6,992 bases of DNA, from NCBI GenBank assembly GCA_021810175.1, contig JAJZJJ010000148.1, forward strand, positions 1 to 6,992, read 5' to 3'. Numbering within the stretch: position 1 is the stretch's first letter; each line of letters begins with the position of its first letter. This DNA comes from Acidobacteriota bacterium. Lineage in GTDB: Bacteria > Acidobacteriota > Terriglobia > Terriglobales > Acidobacteriaceae. Below, in pieces: positions 1 to 4,466 of the stretch. The notes beneath the pieces are model-generated. The model saw nothing but the letters and a program-made list of their open reading frames with translations. It was not told the origin of the DNA and made no database searches. Both the position numbers and the translations under genes were made by a program.

Positions 1-633
1 AGGATCATCCGGCGGCGCCAGCTTGGCCAGCAGGTTTGAAACGTAGATCCATTTCCCGTTCGCGGAAAGATCCACGTACTCGGGAAAATGTCCGGCCGCA
101 AGCCGCTTGATTTCCTGACCCGTCGAAAGATTGATCACCGAAATGTCGTCGCCGAGCGTGTTTGCCGTGTAGAGAAACTTCCCGGCGCGGTCCGTCGTGA
201 CTCCTACAGGGTCCCAGCCGGCCTTCAGTGTCCGGACGACGTGCAGCGTGCCGGCATCAATCACTGAGACTGAATTGCTCCACTCATTCGTCACGTACAG
301 CGTCTTGCCGTCCGGAGACAAGGCAATCCCCTCCGGCCTGCGGCCCACTCGAACCATGCCCACGACCTGCCGGTTGTGCGTGTTGACCACCAGCACCCGG
401 TCGAGCCCCTCGCAAACCACGTACAGCCGTTTCCCGCCCGGAGACATCGCTAGCGCAACGGGATCCAGATAACGAATCTTCGGGTTCCATCTCGTGCTCC
501 ACGTCGACGCCGCGACAGGGGTCTGATGCCAGCACAATCCGGTGACAGTCAGACAAGAGACGATCACGGGAATCCAGAGGGAAGTCCATCTCGTGCTTGC
601 TTTTGCCTTTCTGTTCACCAGACGCATCTTCAT
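1..633 (-). CDS. Secreted YVTN-family beta-propeller protein (YncE-like), 3' end outside the window
   Basis: The frame reads 211 codons from an ATG at 633 to the window edge without a stop, so the C-terminus is missing. A basic N-terminus (MKMRLVNRKAK) and a hydrophobic stretch at about residues 19-34 form a Sec signal, with possible cleavage near PVAA-S (residues 39-43). From about residue 55 there are repeated blades of the YVTN type: 'GKRLYVV...VLVVN', 'SPDGKTLYVTN...VSVID', 'GKFLYTAN...ISVIN', 'NGKWIYVSN'. This family makes extracytoplasmic seven-blade propellers. Substrates are rarely known, and some members carry a C-terminal c-type haem domain, which cannot be judged here. The start ATG overlaps the stop of the upstream FG-GAP gene (ATGA, positions 633-630) and is preceded by an AAGAAGGG Shine-Dalgarno-like stretch, so it is probably translationally coupled. 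M3 (ATG at 627) is a less likely alternative start. The family call is firm; the function is unknown. Confidence 0.9.
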   Translation of the reverse strand, partial: MKMRLVNRKAKASTRWTSLWIPVIVSCLTVTGLCWHQTPVAASTWSTRWNPKIRYLDPVALAMSPGGKRLYVVCEGLDRVLVVNTHNRQVVGMVRVGRRPEGIALSPDGKTLYVTNEWSNSVSVIDAGTLHVVRTLKAGWDPVGVTTDRAGKFLYTANTLGDDISVINLSTGQEIKRLAAGHFPEYVDLSANGKWIYVSNLLAKLAPPDDP

Positions 634-2333
634 TTGCCCTTCTTTACGGCTTCAGTTGGCTGCGCAGCAGCGGGTTCCTTTACGGTCAGGATCTGATCGG
701 CCTTGATGTGCTCGAGTTTTTGAACGATTCCGCTCGGCCAGCGAATGGTCAGCTCATCTACTTCCGTGTGCTGGCCCAGCCCAAAGTGCGGCCGCGGGTC
801 ATTTTGCGAGAGATAGCCGGACTCCGAACCAGCCTGGACGTACTGGTGCTGGCCTCCCGCAACAGCCTCCAGGCTTGCCCCGTAGCCGTCGCGATTACTC
901 ACCGTTCCTTCCAGCTTGATGGTCAGCCAGTGGTTCCGCTTTCCTTCAGGCGGGGTATTGTGCAGCAGAATCCCCTTGGAACCCAGCGTGGTAATGAACG
1001 CGTCGACGTATCCGTCATTGTCGTAATCCGCAAAGGCGGCGCAACGGCTCACATGCCGCTGTTGAAAGAAGCTCCCGGCCTGGGTGGAAACATCGGAGAA
1101 CGTGCCGTTGCCGTTGTTCCGCAGCAGGTTGCTCTGCATGGGAATCAGCCACGTCAGCCCGCCGTTCACGATAAAGAGATCCTTCCAGCCGTCGTTGTCG
1201 AAATCCAGGAAGCCATCGCCCCAGCCCACGTACTGACCGGTGACGGCTCCAATGCCGGATTGATTCGTCACATCCGTGAAGAAGCCTTTGCCGGAATTGT
1301 GATAGAGGCGATGGAAATGAGCATCGGAAACAAACAGGTCCTGCCAGCCATCGTTATCGTAGTCAGCAAAGATCGGCCCCATCGCCGTGGTCGCTTCGCC
1401 GTTCTGGCCATAGGCAACGTAGGCTTCAATCGCAACGTTCGTAAAGGTCCCGTTGTGATTGTTGTGGTAGAGATAGCTGGGCATGGTGTCGTTGGCCACG
1501 TAAATATCCGGCCAGCCATCGTTGTCATAATCCCCAACCGTCACGCCCATCGCACGGCCCGGGATCGCGGCAATCCCCGACTCGCGGGACACGTCCGTAA
1601 ACGTCCCGTCACCGTTGTTGTGAAACAGCCGGTTGAATTCGGGATCGTAGCCCAGCGGCCCCGGATAATGATTGCCGGGATAGAACTGCCGGTAGCTGTT
1701 GACGAACCGGATGTAGTTGCCGACGAAAAGATCCAGGTGCCCGTCGCGGTCGTAATCCAGAAATGCCGCTCCCACCCCAAAGAACGGATTTTCAACGCCC
1801 GCATCCGCCGTAACATCGGTAAAAGTTCCGTCACCGTTGTTGTGGTAGAGGATGGAAGACTGGTAGCCCGTCACATAAATGTCAGGGAAACCATCATTGT
1901 CAAAATCCCCCACCGTGACGCCCGTCGCCAGGCCTTTCCCGGCGACGCCGGCCTCTTGCGTCACATCCGTAAAGGTCCCGTCGCCGTTGTTGCGATAGAG
2001 ATGGTTTGTCGCATGAATGCCGTCCGGAGAGGAATGATTCGTCAGGCCCTCCATGTACCGGCCATTGGCGACGTAAAGATCGAGGAGGCCGTCGTTGTTG
2101 TAATCAATCCACGCACAGCCGGAACCCGTACCTTCCAGCAGCGAGCTCAGCTCCTTCTCGCCAAACGAATGCCGGTATTGGATACCGGACTTCGCGGTCA
2201 CATCCACAAACTGAGGGAGTGGAACGGCGAGGCCGGCCGGCCCAGGCAGTCCCTGGCCCAATAGTCCACGGGCAGCCCATAACGGTCCTGCAGCCGTGGC
2301 CAGCGTTACAAATTTGCGTCGGGAAATCCTCAT
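630..2333 (-). CDS. Tat-exported FG-GAP/VCBS repeat protein with C-terminal ASPIC/UnbV domain (CRTAC1 family)
   Basis: A complete 567-residue protein. The N-terminus SRRKFVTLATAAG (residues 4-16) is a twin-arginine export signal, implying that the protein is folded, possibly metal-loaded, before secretion. Seven calcium-loop motifs of the form DxDxDG lie at about residues 77 (DYNNDG), 143, 193, 268, 324, 377 and 436, each followed by an 'xDxxV' strand. They alternate with 'HNNGDGTFTDVT'-type segments. This is the FG-GAP/VCBS propeller pattern seen in integrin-like propellers. Residues about 478-552 match the ASPIC/UnbV domain, with NRDGYGA, the 'Gy-SQNDPRPHFGLG' segment and RWPSG. The family is abundant in Acidobacteriota and Planctomycetes, and its role is unproven (adhesion or polysaccharide binding is often guessed). 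The start is supported by TGAGGAG three bases before the ATG. It begins 7 nt after the haem-protein gene stops and overlaps the YVTN gene by 4 nt. Confidence 0.95.
   Translation of the reverse strand: MRISRRKFVTLATAAGPLWAARGLLGQGLPGPAGLAVPLPQFVDVTAKSGIQYRHSFGEKELSSLLEGTGSGCAWIDYNNDGLLDLYVANGRYMEGLTNHSSPDGIHATNHLYRNNGDGTFTDVTQEAGVAGKGLATGVTVGDFDNDGFPDIYVTGYQSSILYHNNGDGTFTDVTADAGVENPFFGVGAAFLDYDRDGHLDLFVGNYIRFVNSYRQFYPGNHYPGPLGYDPEFNRLFHNNGDGTFTDVSRESGIAAIPGRAMGVTVGDYDNDGWPDIYVANDTMPSYLYHNNHNGTFTNVAIEAYVAYGQNGEATTAMGPIFADYDNDGWQDLFVSDAHFHRLYHNSGKGFFTDVTNQSGIGAVTGQYVGWGDGFLDFDNDGWKDLFIVNGGLTWLIPMQSNLLRNNGNGTFSDVSTQAGSFFQQRHVSRCAAFADYDNDGYVDAFITTLGSKGILLHNTPPEGKRNHWLTIKLEGTVSNRDGYGASLEAVAGGQHQYVQAGSESGYLSQNDPRPHFGLGQHTEVDELTIRWPSGIVQKLEHIKADQILTVKEPAAAQPTEAVKKGK
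1086..1994 (-). repeat. Coding repeats of the FG-GAP protein (six HNNGDGTFTDV-like units)
   Basis: Inside the FG-GAP gene the segment 'NNGDGTFTDV' recurs at about 1959-1994, 1809-1847, 1587-1625, 1434-1466, 1269-1301 and 1086-1124. The first three copies are nearly identical at the protein level and clearly related at the DNA level (plus-strand 'ccgtcaccgttgttgtg'-like words). The later three have diverged (HNGTFTNV, GKGFFTDV, GNGTFSDV). Copies are about 150-220 bp apart, one propeller blade each. The similarity at the DNA level could permit slipped recombination between blades. This is a property of the gene and not a separate element. Confidence 0.7.
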
Positions 2334-2340
2334 CTGCTCC

Positions 2341-3804
2341 TCAATGTTTTTGCGGCTGCGTATGCACAGGCAGCCCTATCGGAATGGGTGTATGGAAACT
2401 CTTCAGCGCGAGCGGGAAGTGGTCTTGCGGCACAATCGCTTCGTTCGCATGGCATCCCAGGCACGCCACGTCTTCGCCCTTGCCCGCCCAGACCCAGCTC
2501 TTCTGCGCGCGAATCACCGAGCCGTTGGCGCTCAGCAGCTCAAACCGGATCGCCTCGTCTGCCGGAACCTTGATATAGAAAGAGCCATCACTCGCGACGG
2601 CAGCCTCGCCAAGAACATGCTCCATGTGATCCTCCGCCCCGAGCGCAACCACCCGCACCTTGGCGATATGACTCGCCAGATGCCCATTGGGAGCGCCGGA
2701 AGAAAGATAGGAGTTCAAACACACGATTCGTCCGTAGTCCCAATTCAGATGAAGCATGCTCGGGAAATACAGCGGAACCGCGCGCGGCTCTACCGGTACC
2801 GCCTCAACACTGGAGAATTTCGGGTTGCTGTAGATCTCCCTGCCCGCGGATCTCTTCGCAAGATGAAAGACGTAGAGCCCGAACTTGCCGCCCCCTCCAG
2901 ACGCTCCAGCGTCTCTGCGGGCCACCACGAGGTTGTCTCCATCCAGAACGTGCGCTGACCAGTAGACAGAACTCGGTGACGTGAGCACGGAATTGTGCAA
3001 TGCTCCCGGACGCAACCAGGCCAGCTCGCCGCCCGTCATCCGGCCCGCCGGATCGTGCCGCTTCACAAACAACACTGTGCCGTTGCCAAGCTCGGTTGCG
3101 CCAGATCGTAAATAGTCCGGCTGGCTGCCCCAGCGAAACAGGAAGAGCCCGGTACCATCCGGCCGCAGCGTATAGAACACGCGCGAGTCATCGTCCTTGC
3201 CTCCGGACACCAGCGAACCTTCGGCAGAAACAAGCAGCCGCCCGCTCTGCAGCACCGTCTCAACTTCATAGTTCCCGGGACCGAATGTAATCGCGTGAGG
3301 ATCCGCCCCGTTCGCTTCCGAAACATAGATCGCTGACCTTTGCCCGGATCCCTTTCCCGTAACTACCGTGTAAACAATCTGTCCATGGGGCAGATAGGCC
3401 GGCTGAAAACACTCTCCCAGGCAATCCGTAATCTGCCGCAGGCCCGAGCCGCCCACCTTCATTTCCCAGATTTGCCAATGCGCCCCGCGGCTCTTCTGCC
3501 CCGCGAAGAGAACGGTGCTCGCGTCGAAGGACACCCGAGGATCGGCAACCGCATAGAAACCCGGCGTCAGATTCGCCGCCGAAGAAGCAGGCGCTCCCGG
3601 CACGTAACGAACCAGGTGGCTCCCCTGCGGGAAACGCCCCGTCAACTCGCCCGGCACCACCGTCGGAGCTGCAACAAACAGGATGGCGGGCAGTCTGCCC
3701 GCTCTGTTCGCCTGCAGCGACACCGGCCGCGTCTTCGGCACACCAAACCCGAAGCCGAGACTCAGGAAACAACTGAGAATGAGAAAAGGCCACAATCGCT
3801 TCAT
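2341..3804 (-). CDS. Secreted monohaem c-type cytochrome-like PD40 propeller protein, hydrazine synthase alpha-subunit-like
   Basis: A 487-residue protein from the ATG at 3804. This start is preferred because MKRLWPFLILSCFLSLGFGFG is a normal Sec signal peptide. The open frame continues to a TTG at 3846, but that would add a charged 14-residue leader before the signal. Residues about 80-300 have TolB/PD40-like blades ('ADPRVSFDASTVLFAG', 'IWEMKVGGSGLRQIT', 'IYVSEANGADPHAIT'). Residues about 385-455 hold the stretch shared with non-anammox homologues of the HZS alpha middle-domain family: 'HVLGEAAVASDGSFYIKVPAD', then 'SWVWAGKGEDVACLGCH'. C448-x2-C451-H452 is a single c-type haem attachment site, so haem would be added in the periplasm by the Ccm system. 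C128 and C132 could form a disulfide. The family link is recognised from sequence pattern only. Hydrazine synthesis is not implied, because the other HZS subunits and the second haem are absent. The substrate is unknown. Shine-Dalgarno support for the start is weak (GAGG about 13 nt upstream). Confidence 0.85.
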   Translation of the reverse strand: MKRLWPFLILSCFLSLGFGFGVPKTRPVSLQANRAGRLPAILFVAAPTVVPGELTGRFPQGSHLVRYVPGAPASSAANLTPGFYAVADPRVSFDASTVLFAGQKSRGAHWQIWEMKVGGSGLRQITDCLGECFQPAYLPHGQIVYTVVTGKGSGQRSAIYVSEANGADPHAITFGPGNYEVETVLQSGRLLVSAEGSLVSGGKDDDSRVFYTLRPDGTGLFLFRWGSQPDYLRSGATELGNGTVLFVKRHDPAGRMTGGELAWLRPGALHNSVLTSPSSVYWSAHVLDGDNLVVARRDAGASGGGGKFGLYVFHLAKRSAGREIYSNPKFSSVEAVPVEPRAVPLYFPSMLHLNWDYGRIVCLNSYLSSGAPNGHLASHIAKVRVVALGAEDHMEHVLGEAAVASDGSFYIKVPADEAIRFELLSANGSVIRAQKSWVWAGKGEDVACLGCHANEAIVPQDHFPLALKSFHTPIPIGLPVHTQPQKH

Positions 3805-4025
3805 GAAATACTCATGGCCTCGTGCGGCGTGCCTGCGTGCCCACAAGCCACAAGCCGAAAGAAGGATTGCCGCCTCCCGATCGCCCTGCGGATGCGCAAA
3901 TCGCGCTGCAAATAGCGGTCAGAAACACATCGCGGACCACAATTTGCATCGTGGTCACAGACAACTTCATCAATGGCGTAGATCAGCTCCAGATCCAACC
4001 TCCACCCGGACTCTTCCGGTTGCAT
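3801..4025 (-). CDS. Possible small leader ORF (74 codons), unrecognised; doubtful
   Basis: An ATG at 4025 opens 74 codons ending in a TGA at 3803-3801 that overlaps the start ATG of the haem-protein gene as ATGA, the same coupling geometry used by the last gene pair of this operon. The predicted product is charged and cysteine-containing (five Cys), with no signal peptide, no membrane segment and no family I recognise. The ribosome-binding site is poor (AAGAGA about 6 nt upstream). Third codon positions are only modestly GC-rich, weaker than in the neighbouring genes. A competing 52-codon frame occupies much of the same stretch (3970-3812). It may be a real coupling ORF, which would explain the weak ribosome-binding site of the haem-protein gene, or simply an open stretch of leader. 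Confidence 0.2.
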   Translation of the reverse strand: MQPEESGWRLDLELIYAIDEVVCDHDANCGPRCVSDRYLQRDLRIRRAIGRRQSFFRLVACGHAGTPHEAMSIS

Positions 4026-4128
4026 GGTTTATCTCTTGCTGACTCCAAATCCCACGAAATTTGCAACAACAGCCGTCATGCGCAGTTCGACGGCAACCGG
4101 CCCGCTCTTATTCCTCTTTTTGGGAACC

Positions 4129-4142
4129 TAACGAACTCGTTA
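4129..4142. promoter_or_regulatory. Perfect 14-bp palindromic operator candidate TAACGA-AC-TCGTTA
   Basis: The arms TAACGA and TCGTTA are exact inverse complements around a 2-bp centre. The sequence is unrelated to the TGTGA/TCACA array to its right. Palindromes of this length and form are typical binding sites for dimeric helix-turn-helix repressors such as the TetR or MarR families, but no such regulator gene is in the window. On the minus strand it would lie just downstream of the candidate -10 box at 4158-4163, a position suited to repression. One 14-bp palindrome can also occur by chance. Confidence 0.35.
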
Positions 4143-4157
4143 TCTGGTAGTTGGTAA

Positions 4158-4163
4158 ACCATA
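4158..4163 (-). promoter_or_regulatory. Candidate -10 box (TATGGT) for the minus-strand operon
   Basis: On the minus strand TATGGT (two mismatches from TATAAT) has its centre 33 bp from the centre of the nearest TGTGA-N6-TCACA site. That is close to the spacing of class II CRP-activated promoters, where the activator is centred near -41.5 and replaces the -35 element. Transcription would then start near 4151, leaving a leader of about 350 nt before the haem-protein gene. This rests on geometry only. Confidence 0.25.
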
Positions 4164-4185
4164 AGAGCCGGGTCCGGGCACCCGA

Positions 4186-4201
4186 TGTGATGCAAATCAC
4201 A
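4186..4201. promoter_or_regulatory. CRP/FNR-type site 1
   Basis: TGTGA-TGCAAA-TCACA. Symmetry is perfect over the outer six bases of each half (TGTGAT/ATCACA). This is the site nearest the minus-strand operon and has the best geometry for activating it. Confidence 0.8.
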
Positions 4202-4206
4202 ATGCG

Positions 4207-4226
4207 TTTGTGATGTACGTCACAAA
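4207..4226. promoter_or_regulatory. CRP/FNR-type site 2 (20-bp near-perfect palindrome)
   Basis: TTTGTGATGTACGTCACAAA is symmetric over all 20 bases except one pair. With extended TTTGTGA/TCACAAA arms it is the most symmetric of the three copies and probably the strongest site. Confidence 0.85.
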
Positions 4227-4230
4227 CAGA

Positions 4231-4248
4231 CTGTGATTTATGTCACAG
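4231..4248. promoter_or_regulatory. CRP/FNR-type site 3
   Basis: CTGTGATTTATGTCACAG: the arms CTGTGA and TCACAG are perfect over six bases. This is the site nearest the plus-strand operon. Its centre is about 67 bp before a start point predicted from the candidate -10 at 4295-4300, which is not an ideal activator position. Confidence 0.8.
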
Positions 4249-4294
4249 ACAAGCGATGCAGCTGTCGGCCCGCCCCTCGCGCCGCCCCAGGCGT

Positions 4295-4300
4295 TATCAT
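4295..4300 (+). promoter_or_regulatory. Candidate -10 box (TATCAT) for the CtaG-fusion operon
   Basis: TATCAT differs from TATAAT at one base and is the only AT-rich hexamer of this kind between the array and the GTG start. The DNA around the expected -35 position is GC-rich and unlike TTGACA, so any promoter here would need an activator. The leader would be about 160 nt. Confidence 0.25.
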
Positions 4301-4466
4301 CAAAGATGACGCATCGTTTGGGAATGCAGCCCGAGCTGTATGCCCCTGCCGCCAGCCATGGAAATCTGTACTTTCGCGCTCCTCGCGCTTTCACGCACCA
4401 CCTTGACGCAGCACTCTCCCCGCCGTATGCCCGCACCGGCAGGAAACACACAGGAATCGGCCCCAG

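Larger units (their letters stand above)
4186..4247. promoter_or_regulatory. Array of three CRP/FNR-superfamily binding-site palindromes at exact 23-bp spacing
   Basis: Three copies of TGTGA-N6-TCACA start at 4186, 4209 and 4232, so their centres are 4193.5, 4216.5 and 4239.5, exactly 23 bp apart each time. Every half-site is a perfect TGTGA/TCACA. Only the 6-bp centres and the flanks differ. In E. coli this word is the CRP consensus. Other CRP/FNR-superfamily regulators that sense oxygen, nitric oxide, carbon monoxide or redox state use similar words. The array is about 220 bp upstream of the CtaG-fusion start and about 380 bp upstream of the haem-protein start, so either or both operons could be its target. 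Confidence 0.85.
3805..4466. promoter_or_regulatory. Divergent intergenic region between the haem/propeller operon and the CtaG-fusion operon
   Basis: These 662 bases separate the two divergent start codons and must hold both promoters. From left to right they contain: a perfect hexamer inverted repeat GACCAC-N10-GTGGTC (3935-3956); GCCGTC-N11-GACGGC (4072-4094); the palindrome TAACGA-AC-TCGTTA (4129-4142); a small hairpin CGGGT-N6-ACCCG (4169-4184); and the triple CRP/FNR-type array (4186-4247). A GC-rich stretch follows, running to the GTG start at 4467. No consensus -35/-10 pair was found on either strand, which fits activator-dependent promoters. No convincing protein-coding gene was seen apart from the doubtful 74-codon frame. 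Confidence 0.75.

Noticed and set aside
597..2264. Long plus-strand open frame (about 555 codons) opposite the FG-GAP gene
   Set aside because: It is the antisense image of a repeat-rich gene. Its product is a low-information Val/Ile/Arg-rich string with no domain, while the minus strand encodes recognisable FG-GAP repeats and an ASPIC/UnbV domain with a Shine-Dalgarno site.
2341..3804. Anammox-type hydrazine synthesis
   Set aside because: Only an alpha-like middle-domain homologue with one haem is present. There are no beta or gamma subunits and no hydrazine dehydrogenase, and the rest of the gene content does not suggest an anammox planctomycete.
3802..3846. Fourteen-residue N-terminal extension of the haem protein (TTG at 3846)
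   Set aside because: The added residues MWARRHAARGHEYF would precede a complete, normal signal peptide that starts at the ATG at 3804. The extension would spoil export.
3812..3970. 52-codon minus-strand frame beginning MKLSVTTMQIVVRD, with a faintly signal-like stretch ending ASA
   Set aside because: There is no Shine-Dalgarno site, the hydrophobic stretch is broken by Arg-Asp, and another open frame competes for the same DNA. Nothing supports it without conservation data.
4291..4313. Hairpin-like GCG-TTA-TCATC-AAA-GATGA-CGC as a terminator
   Set aside because: The stem is short and bulged, the loop has only three bases, there is no T-tract after it, and no gene ends here. It more likely reflects chance around the candidate -10 box.
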